A DNA stretch of 64,000 nucleotides from the NCBI GenBank assembly GCA_016791425.1, contig JAEUMQ010000001.1:561138-625137 (forward strand), written 5' to 3'. Below the pieces are notes generated by a model. The model did no database searches. It saw nothing but the letters and a program-made list of their open reading frames with translations, and was not told the DNA's origin. Both the position numbers and the translations under genes were made by a program. Shown here piece by piece: positions 1 to 9,230 of the stretch; the first letter of the stretch is position 1, and each line of letters opens with the position of its first letter. The stretch is from Hyphomonadaceae bacterium (GTDB taxonomy: Bacteria; Pseudomonadota; Alphaproteobacteria; Caulobacterales; Aquidulcibacteraceae).

Positions 1-42
1 AAGCGCCATCGCGCTCACCGCGCAAGCCAAAAGAAGTCTCAT
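1..42 (-). CDS. 5' end of a secreted protein gene, cut by the window edge
   Basis: Only 14 codons are inside the window. They read MRLLLACAVSAMAL, the start of a typical Sec signal peptide (basic residue then a hydrophobic core). A purine-rich GAGGA lies 6-7 bases before the ATG. No function can be assigned because the mature protein lies outside the window. Confidence 0.5.
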   Translation of the reverse strand, partial: MRLLLACAVSAMAL

Positions 43-184
43 GGTCGTCCTCGTTCAAACTACGTCCCCGTAGCTTTTGAACGCGCGACCTCGCCAAAGG
101 CGTCGCACTCTTACTGCACGATAATGTGAGTCAGAAGCTCAACCCTGCCTGAACGCTGCAACAGCGCACACGTTGCAACTCAGC

Positions 185-214
185 CTCCCCCTCTCCCCAA
201 GGGGAGAGGGGGAG
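185..214. repeat. GGGGAGAGGGGG-type palindrome downstream of leuA
   Basis: Two 14-base arms (185-198 and 201-214) are perfect reverse complements around an AA loop. It lies between leuA and the partial gene at the window edge. It belongs to the GGGGAGGGG palindrome family seen at many other intergenic sites in this window. No T-run follows on the leuA strand, so it is a 3' stem-loop rather than a classical terminator. Confidence 0.8.
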
Positions 215-236
215 CCCTATTTTGGAATGTCTCGAA

Positions 237-1778
237 CTAGGCCGCGCTTTCCTGCGCGTCCGGTCCGCGCGCGCGCAGCGCCACGAGCCGGTTGAGCGCC
301 GCGACATAAGCCTTCGCCGACGCAACGAGCGTATCGGCGTCCGCCGCGCGCGCCGCCGCCACGCGCCCGTTCTCGGAGAGACGCACCGAGACTTCCGCCT
401 GCGCGTCGGTCCCTTCCGTCACCGCGTGCACCTGATAAAGCGCCAGCGACGCCTCGTGCGGAACCGCCGCCTTGATCGCGTTGAACACCGCATCGACCGA
501 GCCGTTGCCCGTCGCGCTCTGCTTCACGTCATGGCCATCGACCGTGAGCTCGATGTCCGCCGTCTGCGGCCCGTCGGTGCCGGCCACCACCCGCAGCCGC
601 GCCACCTGGATGGAATCGTGCCCGTGCGCGATCGCGTCATCGACGAGCGCGATCAGGTCTTCGTCATAGATCGCGCGCTTGCGGTCGGCGAGGTCCTTGA
701 ACCGCGCGAACGCATCGGCGAGCTCGTTGTCCGCCAGCGTGTAGCCGAGTTCGCCGAGCTTCGACTTGAACGCATGCCGCCCCGAGAGCTTCCCGAGCAC
801 CAGGTGCGTCTGCCCCTGCCCCACGTCTTCCGGGCTCATGATCTCGTAGGTCTGCGAATGCTTCAGCATCCCGTCCTGATGGATGCCGCTCTCATGGCTG
901 AACGCGTTCTTGCCGACGATCGCCTTGTTGTACTGCACCGGGAAGCCCGTGATCCGGCTCACCATCTGCGACACGCGCGTCAGCTTGGTGGAATCGATCT
1001 GCGTCTCGAACGGCAGCGCGTCGCGCCGCACGCGCAGCGCCATCACCACTTCCTCCAGCGCCGCATTGCCCGCCCGCTCGCCGAGCCCGTTCACCGCGCA
1101 CTCGATCTGCCGCGCCCCGTTCATCGCCGCCGCGATCGAGTTCGCCACCGCGAGCCCGAGATCATTGTGGCAATGCGCCGAGAAGATCACTTTGTCCGCG
1201 CCCGGAACGCTCTCGATGAGGTCGGCGAAGATCGCGCCGTACTCGCTGGGAAACGAATAGCCGACCGTGTCGGGGATATTGATGGTCGTCGCGCCCGCCC
1301 GGATCGCGATCTCGACACAGCGCCGCAGGAAATCCCGCTCCGTGCGCGTGGCGTCCTCGGCGCTCCACTCCACGTCCTCCACATGGTTGCGCGCCCGCGT
1401 CACGCTCTGGTGGATCGCCTCCAGCACTTCCTCGGGGCTCTTGTTGAGCTTGTGCTTCATGTGGATGGGCGAGGTCGAGATGAAGGTGTGGATGCGCGGC
1501 CGCACCGCCCCCTTCACCGACTCCGCGCACGCATCGATGTCCTTCGGCCCGGCCCGCGACAGCCCCGCCACGATCGCCTCGCGGACGACCCCCGCCACCG
1601 CCTTCACCGCCGCGAAATCCCCCGGGCTGGCCGCCGGAAATCCCGCCTCGATGACATCGACGCCCATGCCGTCGAGCGCCTGGGCGAGCTCGAGCTTGTC
1701 CGCGTGGGTCATGGAGGCGCCCGGCGATTGCTCGCCGTCGCGCATGGTCGTGTCGAAGATACGGACTTGATCGGGCAT
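237..1778 (-). CDS. leuA: 2-isopropylmalate synthase
   Basis: LeuA condenses acetyl-CoA with 2-oxoisovalerate, the first committed step of leucine synthesis, in the cytosol. The 513-residue product has the DRE-TIM signature FDTTMRDGEQSPG near residue 8 and the metal-binding SAHCHNDLG near residue 200, followed by a C-terminal domain of the length expected for the leucine-sensing dimer domain. The ATG at 1778 was chosen over a TTG four codons upstream because GGGGAC sits 6 bases before it. A Leu-rich leader ORF and alternative hairpins lie upstream, so expression is probably tuned by leucine supply. It is separated from ilvC by about 5 kb of other genes. Confidence 0.97.
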   Translation of the reverse strand: MPDQVRIFDTTMRDGEQSPGASMTHADKLELAQALDGMGVDVIEAGFPAASPGDFAAVKAVAGVVREAIVAGLSRAGPKDIDACAESVKGAVRPRIHTFISTSPIHMKHKLNKSPEEVLEAIHQSVTRARNHVEDVEWSAEDATRTERDFLRRCVEIAIRAGATTINIPDTVGYSFPSEYGAIFADLIESVPGADKVIFSAHCHNDLGLAVANSIAAAMNGARQIECAVNGLGERAGNAALEEVVMALRVRRDALPFETQIDSTKLTRVSQMVSRITGFPVQYNKAIVGKNAFSHESGIHQDGMLKHSQTYEIMSPEDVGQGQTHLVLGKLSGRHAFKSKLGELGYTLADNELADAFARFKDLADRKRAIYDEDLIALVDDAIAHGHDSIQVARLRVVAGTDGPQTADIELTVDGHDVKQSATGNGSVDAVFNAIKAAVPHEASLALYQVHAVTEGTDAQAEVSVRLSENGRVAAARAADADTLVASAKAYVAALNRLVALRARGPDAQESAA

Positions 1779-1824
1779 GGCTGTCCCCAAACGCTCTCGA
1801 ATTGTGTCGGTCTATGCTCTTTTC

Positions 1825-1858
1825 CCCGGCGGCATGAGAAGACCCGCCGGGACGGCGG
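1825..1858 (-). promoter_or_regulatory. Mutually exclusive hairpins in the leuA leader
   Basis: On the minus strand, CCGCCG (1858-1853) can pair with CGGCGG (1849-1844). The same middle segment can instead pair as CCCGGCGG (1851-1844) with CCGCCGGG (1832-1825), an 8-bp stem with an 11-base loop. These are the 2:3 and 3:4 alternatives expected of an attenuator placed just after the Leu-rich leader ORF. Unlike the ilvB case there is no U-run after the distal stem (GAAAAGAG follows), so termination may be Rho-dependent or control may act on translation. This is inference from base pairing. Confidence 0.5.
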
Positions 1859-1861
1859 TCC

Positions 1862-1924
1862 TCAGGCCCCAGGGCTGGTAAGTCGGCCTCTAAGTCGAGA
1901 CAGCAGGGGTCTAAGCAGACGCAT
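1862..1924 (-). CDS. leuL: Putative leuA leader peptide (Leu-rich, 20 aa)
   Basis: A 20-codon ORF ends 84 bases upstream of the leuA ATG. Leucine occupies positions 3, 4, 7, 8, 11 and 15, six of 20 residues, and the stop codon falls just before the alternative hairpins at 1858-1825. This is the arrangement of ribosome-mediated attenuators of leuA known from proteobacteria. No strong Shine-Dalgarno is visible before the ATG, which lowers confidence. The product would have no function beyond sensing charged tRNA-Leu. Confidence 0.6.
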   Translation of the reverse strand: MRLLRPLLSRLRGRLTSPGA

Positions 1925-2001
1925 GCGTGAACTAAGCCATAAAAAGCAAAAGCTGCCGCCACCCTACGCCAAACGGACGCCGCAGCGCAACAAACTTGCG
2001 C

Positions 2002-2799
2002 TCATTCCTTCTCTGCGGATTCGCCGCCCCGCATCAGCCGCCGGGCGATCAGCACCGTCCCGATCCAGACCGCGATCGCCAGCACGCCGGCCGCGGCCGC
2101 CGCTCCGAGCCGCCCCTCCAGCGCATCCATGATCCCATCGCCCGCGAACGCGATGATCGCCGTCTTGGGCAGCACGCCAAGCACGAGCCCGGCGAAAAAC
2201 GGCAGGAACCCCACCCGCGCCGCGCCCATCGCCATGTTGATGACCACGAACGGCGCCGTCGGCAGGAATCGCACTGCAAAGCTCGCGAGGAACCCGTTCT
2301 TCTCCATGAAGCGCGTGAACCGTCCGCCGGTAGCGCCCTTGTACCCCTTGAGCGCGGCCATGCCCCCGAACCGTCCGACGAAGAACGTGACCGCGCCCGA
2401 GACCATCGTCGCGATCCAGGCGTACCAGAACCCGCGCTCCGGCCCGAACGCCACGACGCACGCCGCGATCAGTACGAATTGCGGGGCGCCGACGAACGCC
2501 GTCGCCGTGAACACGAGGATCGCCGCCGGCAGCCCCCATTGGTGCCGCTCCGCGCCGCCAAGCCAGGTCCGCACGAACGTCTGGATTTCGTCGCCGAAAT
2601 AGAGCCGGCCGATCACCAGCATGGCGCCCACCACCACGACCATGGTGATGGTGACGAAGAGCGCCCGCCAGGCGCGCGCATCCATGTGGGTCACGAACTC
2701 CCCAATCGCCCCCAGCCCTTTCGTACCCGGGCCGTCCGCCTTGGGGCGCCCCGCAGCGGGCTGCGCTTGCGGCGCTTCGTCGGCCTTTTCGTCGAGCAT
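2002..2799 (-). CDS. TVP38/TMEM64 (VTT-domain) family membrane protein
   Basis: A 265-residue integral membrane protein. After a Pro/Ala-rich cytosolic tail of about 50 residues there is a transmembrane segment near residue 55, then the VTT (SNARE-associated) core with the family-like GRFGG and the downstream FAVRFLPTAPFVVINMAMG region (roughly residues 165-190), and two further C-terminal hydrophobic segments. Family members are DedA-superfamily proteins implicated in lipid or small-molecule transport, but the substrate here is unknown. The ATG at 2799 (MLDEKADE) was preferred to upstream codons because residues before it look like non-coding read-through. Confidence 0.85.
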   Translation of the reverse strand: MLDEKADEAPQAQPAAGRPKADGPGTKGLGAIGEFVTHMDARAWRALFVTITMVVVVGAMLVIGRLYFGDEIQTFVRTWLGGAERHQWGLPAAILVFTATAFVGAPQFVLIAACVVAFGPERGFWYAWIATMVSGAVTFFVGRFGGMAALKGYKGATGGRFTRFMEKNGFLASFAVRFLPTAPFVVINMAMGAARVGFLPFFAGLVLGVLPKTAIIAFAGDGIMDALEGRLGAAAAAGVLAIAVWIGTVLIARRLMRGGESAEKE

Positions 2800-2921
2800 G
2801 CCCCTAGATAGCTGCGCTCTCGCCCTTTGGGAGCGCAATTCCCCCAGGCCGCTGCATTCGCAGCCCTGCGGCCGCTCGTCGCTGCCCGGCGCGGAGCTGC
2901 CCCGGTTGAACGCGCCGAAGC

Positions 2922-3335
2922 CTAAGCCGCCTTCGCCGCGGCCGGAGCGGCATGCGCCGCCGCCGCCTTCGGCTTGGCCTTCTTGTTCGGGTCGGGGATC
3001 TCCACGTCGTTCATCCGCGGCTTGAGCCCCCGGATGAGATCCGTCTCCACGGCGCGGCGATCGGCCTCTTCCCCGATCGGATAATGCACATGCCGCTCGG
3101 TCGCGCCGTAATACCAGAACGCGCGCGGCCATTTCTCGTGCCCCATCAGCCGATTGCGCAGATCATGCGCCTTGCCGACATAGAGCGGCTCCAGGAAGAA
3201 CACGAAGCGTCGCCGCACGAAGACATAGATCCCGCCATTGCCTTCCTTTGGCAGACCTTCCTTGGTGAGGACGGTTTCGAAGCGGTACTTGCGCCCGCTT
3301 TCGCCGCGCCAGCGATGTGCGCCGAACAGGAACAT
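2922..3335 (-). CDS. GIY-YIG domain protein
   Basis: A 137-residue protein carrying a compact GIY-YIG nuclease-like module: G-I-Y at residues 35-37 and Y-V-G at 52-54 followed by a K-A-x-D-L-R-N-R-L segment, as in the UvrC/YhbQ fold. The tail after residue 118 is Lys/Ala/Pro-rich and probably disordered. The start agrees with a compact protein beginning MFLFGAHRW. Family members range from structure-specific nucleases to uncharacterised small proteins. The canonical distal Glu cannot be placed with certainty, so nuclease activity is inferred. Confidence 0.75.
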   Translation of the reverse strand: MFLFGAHRWRGESGRKYRFETVLTKEGLPKEGNGGIYVFVRRRFVFFLEPLYVGKAHDLRNRLMGHEKWPRAFWYYGATERHVHYPIGEEADRRAVETDLIRGLKPRMNDVEIPDPNKKAKPKAAAAHAAPAAAKAA

Positions 3336-3478
3336 GCGAGTCTCCTTGCCCCGTCACGCTCGGCCTCCATGCGTAAACGACTGGTAAACTCCCTCTCCCG
3401 CGCCGGCGAGGCAGAGGAGCGGGGGGCTTCCAGAACGCGGCGCTTGAGCCACTCCCCTATTTGGGCGATTCAACCCGC

Positions 3479-4408
3479 ATGAGCGCCGTCCAGCCGATCT
3501 CCATGCAGCTCCGCGCAAGCGATCCCGAAGGCTTCGCAAAAGCGCTCGGAGCATCCTTCGCCCGCTACGGCTTCGCAATCGTCTCCGACCACGGGCTTCC
3601 ACCCGCGCTTGTCGATGCCGCTTGGGCGCGCACCAAGGAGTTCTTCGCGCTCCCCGAGGGGACGAAGCGGCGTTATCACGTCCCCGGCGGCAAGGGTCAG
3701 CGCGGCTACACGCCCTTCGGCACCGAAGCGGCGAAAGGGGCCGCGCGCGTCGATCTCAAAGAATTCTGGCATATCGGCCGCGAGCTGCCGCCCGGCCATC
3801 CCGCCCGCGCGATCATGCCCGACAATCTCTGGCCCAACGAGGTCGAGAGCTTCCGCCGCGACCTCTACGGCCTCTTCGAAAGCCTCGATGCGCTCGGATC
3901 AAAGCTCCTCGCCTCGGTTGCGCGCTATCTCGACCTGCCCGGCGATTATTTCGACGCCGCGATCAAGGACGGCAATTCCATCCTGCGCCTGCTGCACTAT
4001 CCCCCGCCTGCGCCGGGCGCCGAAGGCATGCGCGCCGCCGCGCACGAGGACATCAACGCACTCACGCTCCTTCTCGGCGCCGAAGAAGCTGGCCTGCAAT
4101 TGCTCGACAGGGACGGCCGCTGGCTCGATGTCGATCCCCCCGAAGGCGCGGTCGTCGTGAACATCGGCGACATGCTGCAGCGCCTGACCAACCATGTGCT
4201 GCCCTCGACCTCGCACCGCGTGGTCAATCCCTCTGCCGCGCGCGCCCACCTGCCGCGCTATTCCATCCCCTTCTTCCTGCACTTCGCGCCCGATTTCCTC
4301 ATCGACGCGCTCCCCTCCTGCGTCAGCGCCGCCAACCCCAAGCGCTATCCCCCCATCACCGCGCACGACTATCTCGAAGAACGCCTCCGCGAGATCCGCC
4401 TGACGTGA
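3479..4408 (+). CDS. 2-oxoglutarate/Fe(II) oxygenase, isopenicillin N synthase-like
   Basis: A 309-residue protein of the IPNS-like 2OG-Fe(II) dioxygenase family. The N-terminal DIOX_N-type half (YGFAIVSDHGLP, residues 24-35) is followed by the jelly-roll with the Fe ligands H-x-D in AAHEDINALTLL (about residue 193) and the distal His in PSTSHRVVNP (about residue 249), with the R of the 2OG-binding RxS-like R-Y-S further on (RYSIPFF). The ATG at 3479 was chosen over an in-frame TTG six codons upstream. The substrate is unknown. Divergent from the GIY-YIG gene and not obviously part of an operon. Confidence 0.9.
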   Translation: MSAVQPISMQLRASDPEGFAKALGASFARYGFAIVSDHGLPPALVDAAWARTKEFFALPEGTKRRYHVPGGKGQRGYTPFGTEAAKGAARVDLKEFWHIGRELPPGHPARAIMPDNLWPNEVESFRRDLYGLFESLDALGSKLLASVARYLDLPGDYFDAAIKDGNSILRLLHYPPPAPGAEGMRAAAHEDINALTLLLGAEEAGLQLLDRDGRWLDVDPPEGAVVVNIGDMLQRLTNHVLPSTSHRVVNPSAARAHLPRYSIPFFLHFAPDFLIDALPSCVSAANPKRYPPITAHDYLEERLREIRLT

Positions 4409-4434
4409 TGGCGCGAAACTGCTAGGATGCGCCC

Positions 4435-5001
4435 ATGAACGCCCCGTTCGCCTCGCCGCTGCACCGCTTCACGGTCACCGACATCCTTCACCTCGTGGAG
4501 AAAGGCGTCATCCACGAGGACGCGAAGTTCGAGCTGGTCGAAGGGGAGATCGTCCCGAAGATGTCGCCCAAGGGGATCGCGCACGAGCGCATGAAGATGC
4601 TTCTCACCGACTGGCTCGTCCGGTCGCTGGGGGACAAGTTCTGGGTCATGGTCGAGACCACGCTCTATCTTTCGAAAAATACGTTCCTCGAACCGGATTT
4701 CGTCCTCGTCTCAAGGAAGAAGAAGCTCGTCCAAAGCCCCGTCGGCGCTGACGTCGCGCTCGCCATCGAGGTCTACGACACCAGCAAGGCCTACGATCTT
4801 GGCCGCAAGGCCGGACTCTATGCGCGTTACGGCGTCGGCGAATACTGGGCGATCGACGCCTACGGCTCGGGCCTGCGCGTACATCGCGGCGCCGACCCGA
4901 AGGGGTGGACCACCAAGCCCGAGGACGTGAAGCCCGACACGCCGATCGCGCCGCTCTGCGCCAAGGGCGTCGCGCTCAAACTCAGTGACTTGAAGGATTG
5001 A
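4435..5001 (+). CDS. Uma2 family (DUF820) endonuclease-like protein
   Basis: A 188-residue member of the Uma2/DUF820 group, which has a PD-(D/E)xK nuclease-like fold. The pattern FELVEGEIVPKMSPKG near residue 31, the EPDFVLV motif near residue 84, and IEVYDTSKAYDLGRKAGLYA followed by GVGEYWAID near residue 130 match the family core including the acidic D and E-x-Y positions. It stands alone 26 bases after the oxygenase gene. The biological role of the family is not established. Confidence 0.85.
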   Translation: MNAPFASPLHRFTVTDILHLVEKGVIHEDAKFELVEGEIVPKMSPKGIAHERMKMLLTDWLVRSLGDKFWVMVETTLYLSKNTFLEPDFVLVSRKKKLVQSPVGADVALAIEVYDTSKAYDLGRKAGLYARYGVGEYWAIDAYGSGLRVHRGADPKGWTTKPEDVKPDTPIAPLCAKGVALKLSDLKD

Positions 5002-5003
5002 GC

Positions 5004-5050
5004 GCTCCCCTCCTCTTCTCCAGGGGAGGGTGTCGCCGCGCAGCGACAAG
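5004..5050. repeat. Palindromic intergenic element with GTCGC extension
   Basis: CTCCCCTCC...CCAGGGGAGGG is followed by TGTCGCCGCGCAGCGACAAGGG. It resembles the element at 49909-50048, in which a GGGAGGG palindrome is followed by a GTCGC...GCGAC stem. It fills the space between two convergent genes. Confidence 0.6.
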
Positions 5051-5052
5051 GG

Positions 5053-6042
5053 TCACCCCAACAACAAGCGCAGGAACTCCGCATCCGACCATCGCGGCCC
5101 GAAGCGCATGCCGAGAAGATGCGCCTGCCGCGCGACCACAAGCTCCCGCTCCGGCATCAGATAAAGCCGCTGGTCTCCCGCCCCCGCCGCCATCCGCACA
5201 TCGCCGAGCCGCGCGATCGCCGCGCCGTCGATCTCCACCCTCATCCCGCCCGCCGGCGGAATGAGCCCCGGCCGCAACAGCCACCACGAGAGCCCGTATC
5301 CAGGATTGGCCTCCGATGCGCGGAAGCATTCCCGCAGCGCATCGCGGTCAAGCAGGCCGCGCGCGCCTTGGCGCGCCTCAGCCAGCACGAATTGTCCGAA
5401 CTCGGCCCATTGCCGTGCGCGCATCACGCAGCCTTGCGGCATCAGCGGATTGCCGTCGCTCCCGCGCCGCCAGCTCTCGAACCGCACATTGATCGAGTCT
5501 AGCACGCGCCGCTGCAGCCACTCCAGCGGATCGCCCCCAAGCTTGCGGCGCATCAGCTCCCCGAACGCCTGGAACGACGTCGGCCCATAGGAGAAACGCG
5601 AGCCCGGCGCCCACGCGAGCGGCGTCGCGACCGCCTCCGCATAGGTCGGCGGCCGCCCGATCGCGCCGGGCTGCAAGCCGCTCGTCAGCGACAGCAGGTG
5701 CCGGATCGTGATCTCGCGCCGCTCATCGCCTTGCCACTCGCTCAACGTCCGCGACGCGCGCTCATCCAGCGTCAGCAGCCCGTCCTTCACGCCCGCCGCC
5801 GCCATGATCCCCGTGAAGCTTTTCGTCCCGCTCGCGAGGTTCCAGCCGCGCTCCGCGCCGCCGCCGTTCGGATAGTCCTCGAACACCGCCGCCCCGCGCC
5901 GCACGACGATGAGCGACACCCCGCGCCGCTCCGCCGAATACCGCGCCGCCGCCTCGTAGTTCGCCGCGAACGCGCCCGAGGCGAGCGTGAATGGCGCGAC
6001 CGCCAACGCTCCCGCGCCGGCCATGAAAGTACGACGATCCAT
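5053..6042 (-). CDS. Serine hydrolase, beta-lactamase/PBP4-like fold, Tat-type signal
   Basis: A 329-residue exported protein. The N-terminus MDRRTFMAGAGALAVAP has the twin-arginine pattern and an Ala-rich cleavage region near residue 28. The class C beta-lactamase/DD-peptidase fold is supported by the S-x-x-K motif in LASGTKSFTG (Ser near residue 74) and a Y-G-P segment near residue 185. The ATG at 6042 has GGAGG upstream and is preferred to the in-frame start 14 codons earlier. Function is probably hydrolysis of an ester, amide or peptidoglycan-like substrate in the periplasm; the true substrate is unknown. Confidence 0.85.
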   Translation of the reverse strand: MDRRTFMAGAGALAVAPFTLASGAFAANYEAAARYSAERRGVSLIVVRRGAAVFEDYPNGGGAERGWNLASGTKSFTGIMAAAGVKDGLLTLDERASRTLSEWQGDERREITIRHLLSLTSGLQPGAIGRPPTYAEAVATPLAWAPGSRFSYGPTSFQAFGELMRRKLGGDPLEWLQRRVLDSINVRFESWRRGSDGNPLMPQGCVMRARQWAEFGQFVLAEARQGARGLLDRDALRECFRASEANPGYGLSWWLLRPGLIPPAGGMRVEIDGAAIARLGDVRMAAGAGDQRLYLMPERELVVARQAHLLGMRFGPRWSDAEFLRLLLG

Positions 6043-6090
6043 CTGGGCCTCCGCCTCTACAACGGATGGCGCCGCCCGATCCATCGCGCG

Positions 6091-6564
6091 CTATTCCGGG
6101 TAAAGCCGCCTGAACGCCTCGAACAGCGCTTCCCGCTCGGCCGGCTGCCCTTCAACCTGAACCGCATCGGCCTGAATGAACGCGTGCGGCAGCCGCTTCT
6201 CCACCCAGATGTGCGAAGCCGGAACCGCCCAGCTCGGATCGTCGAGCGCCCCCGCCGCGACATAGACGAGGTTCGCCGCCGCCAGCGGCTCATGCCACAG
6301 CCGCGTCCCGCACGCCGCGCAGCGCTCGATGTCCACCTCGCGCCCGCTGTCTGCGCGCTTGCGCCAGACCTGCGTCTCCCCTTGCGTCTTCGCGAACGCC
6401 GCCCGCTCGAAGATCGCCATCACCAGATTGGTGGCGCCGGTGAGCTTCTGACAATCGCGGCAATGGCAAGCGTTGACGCCGATCGGCCGCGCCTCGATCC
6501 GATAGCGCACCGCCCCGCACAAGCACCCGCCCTCATACGGCGGCTCCGGTATCGCCGGCCGCAT
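6091..6564 (-). CDS. GFA family zinc-binding protein
   Basis: A 157-residue protein of the Gfa (glutathione-dependent formaldehyde-activating enzyme-like) family. It shows the zinc-binding cysteines in GGCLCGAVRY (residues 12-21), CHCRDCQKLTG (about 32-42) and CAACGTRLWH (about 85-94). The stop codon of the upstream gene is followed immediately by GTG-ATG, so translation is probably coupled. Family members are often annotated as S-(hydroxymethyl)glutathione synthases, but many have other or unknown roles. A second GFA protein lies at 39484-39945. Confidence 0.88.
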   Translation of the reverse strand: MRPAIPEPPYEGGCLCGAVRYRIEARPIGVNACHCRDCQKLTGATNLVMAIFERAAFAKTQGETQVWRKRADSGREVDIERCAACGTRLWHEPLAAANLVYVAAGALDDPSWAVPASHIWVEKRLPHAFIQADAVQVEGQPAEREALFEAFRRLYPE

Positions 6565-6567
6565 CAC

Positions 6568-6951
6568 CTATTCCGCACTCGTCCGCGCCGCTTCCTCGCG
6601 CGCCTTCGCGTCGCGCTTCCACCGCCGCTCGTCCAGCTCTCCGGAAATCACCACGGCGCCGCCCAGCGCCAAAAAGAAAAGCGCAATGACCAATTCCGGC
6701 GTCATGCTTCCATCCTCCGCACGAACTAGCGAGCGAACGAACGAATGCAGAATATAAGCGGCAGCACCCAGAATGAGAAGGCCGTCGAGGTCCGCCTTTC
6801 CGAGGCTGTTTCCGTCCAAAGCCTTGATCGAGGGACGAAGAACAGCAGCAATCGCTGACGCGACGGCCAGATTGTTTAGAAGCGCCGCGCGTAACTTGCG
6901 CTGCTCGTCTCGTCCCTTCGCGTTGGTCGCCTCCTCCAATCGCGCCTCCAA
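6568..6951 (-). CDS. Small membrane protein of unknown function
   Basis: A 127-residue protein with no recognised family. It has a charged N-terminus, then hydrophobic stretches around residues 24-38 and 57-70 and a clear membrane segment around 84-102 (ELVIALFFLALGGAVVISGE), ending in a highly charged tail. No ATG is available near the N-terminus; the TTG at 6951 is preceded by GGGAGGG at a plausible distance, so a TTG start is proposed. It lies 11 bases after ilvC and directly before the GFA gene, so it may be co-transcribed with ilvC. Confidence 0.55.
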   Translation of the reverse strand: MEARLEEATNAKGRDEQRKLRAALLNNLAVASAIAAVLRPSIKALDGNSLGKADLDGLLILGAAAYILHSFVRSLVRAEDGSMTPELVIALFFLALGGAVVISGELDERRWKRDAKAREEAARTSAE

Positions 6952-6962
6952 AGACCCTCCCC

Positions 6963-8052
<1,090 letters not shown>

Positions 8053-8093
8053 GCGCCCTACCCGAGAGAGCCCCCACGGGGTAAAAACGCCGC

Positions 8094-8987
8094 ATGTCCG
8101 ACGATCTCGACGCCGCCAACGACAAGTCGCCCACCGACGCGCCCGCCAAGGACAAGCCCGCCGATCACGAGGCGCCCAAGGCGGAAGCCTCCAAGCCGGA
8201 CGCCTCCAAGCCGGCGGCCGCCATCGCCGTCCCCGCCAACGATGCGACGCCCAGCAGCGCGACCGCCGGCCAGTCTCCCAACGAACCGGCGCCCGACGAA
8301 GCGACGGCCGATCAAGCCTCCCCCAACGAAGCATCGCCCAAAGACGCGCCGGCCAACGATGTCGCCGCCCACGACGAGCCCCTCGTCAATCCGGCGTCGC
8401 TGAAAGCCGCGCCAGACGAACCCGCCGACGAAGCCGTCGCCGACGACGCAAACGCCGCGAGCGCAATTGTCGCCTTCTGGCGCGACGCCGGCCCGGAACG
8501 CTGGTTCGCCAAGGACGACGCCTTCGACGACGACATCCGCGCGCGCTTCGAGCCTCTGCACATGAGCGCCGCGCGCGGCGAGCTCGAGCATTGGGCCGAC
8601 ACGCCCGAAGGCGCCCTCGCGCTCCTCCTCCTGCTCGATCAGTTTCCCCGCAACCTCTATCGCGGCTCGGCCCACGCTTTCGCCGCCGATCCCCTCGCCC
8701 GTCTCCTCGCCGGCCGCGCCATCGAGCGCGGCTTCGACCGCGACTCCCCGCCCGAGCTGCGCGTCTTCTTCTACCTGCCGTTCGAGCATTCCGAGGACGC
8801 CCGCGATCAGGAGAACGCCATCGCGCTCATGTCCGAGCTGGGCGACGACGACCTTACCCATTGGGCGCTGGTCCACGCCGACGTCATCGCCCGCTTCGGC
8901 CGCTTCCCGCACCGCAACGCCGCGTTGGGCCGCGTCTCCACCGACGCCGAACGCCGCTTCCTCGCCGACGGCGGCTTCGGCGCCTGA
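8094..8987 (+). CDS. DUF924 family protein with a long low-complexity N-terminal extension
   Basis: A 297-residue protein. Residues from about 125 onwards match DUF924: FWRDAGPERWFAKDDAFDD, then LLLLDQFPRNLYRG near residue 180 and FFYLPFEHSED near residue 222. DUF924 proteins are normally about 180-200 residues, so the first ~120 residues are extra. This part is almost only Ala, Asp, Pro, Lys, Glu and Ser with repeated motifs such as KPDASKP, APDE and PNEA, and is probably disordered. It is transcribed divergently from ilvC. The family has a TPR-like fold and no established biochemical role. Confidence 0.82.
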   Translation: MSDDLDAANDKSPTDAPAKDKPADHEAPKAEASKPDASKPAAAIAVPANDATPSSATAGQSPNEPAPDEATADQASPNEASPKDAPANDVAAHDEPLVNPASLKAAPDEPADEAVADDANAASAIVAFWRDAGPERWFAKDDAFDDDIRARFEPLHMSAARGELEHWADTPEGALALLLLLDQFPRNLYRGSAHAFAADPLARLLAGRAIERGFDRDSPPELRVFFYLPFEHSEDARDQENAIALMSELGDDDLTHWALVHADVIARFGRFPHRNAALGRVSTDAERRFLADGGFGA

Positions 8988-9053
8988 TCTCAAATCCTCC
9001 CGCTGATGACGCGTGCCGAAAGCGGAAGAGGCGCCGTCCGCTGAAACGGAGGC

Positions 9054-9185
9054 TTACGCGCAGTCGCTTTCAACTCGCGCGAGTTCGAACCTTCCACTCG
9101 AACTGTCCAACGCTTGTTTCTCGGCTTCACCCCATAGCGTGCGAAGCAATCCGCGAGCGTCATGTTTCAGGGCCCCGAACGCCAT
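9054..9185 (-). CDS. Possible small protein of 43 residues
   Basis: The 243-base gap between the DUF924 gene and the next gene contains one protein-like short ORF. It begins MAFGALKHDARGLLRTLWG and ends with FELARVESDCA, with a mixed amphipathic composition unlike the Arg/Pro-rich shadows of this GC-rich DNA. The region is visibly less GC-rich than its neighbours. No strong ribosome binding site is seen. It may be a real small gene, a remnant, or chance. Confidence 0.25.
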   Translation of the reverse strand: MAFGALKHDARGLLRTLWGEAEKQALDSSSGRFELARVESDCA

Positions 9186-9230
9186 CTTGTCACACTCTAT
9201 CTTAAATTGAAATGAAGGTGTCGAGCCCCT

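Noticed and set aside
222-2132. 636-codon open frame antisense to leuA
   Set aside because: Composition is dominated by Arg, His, Pro and Ala with no recognisable domain; it mirrors leuA codon positions. Long antisense frames are expected at this GC content.
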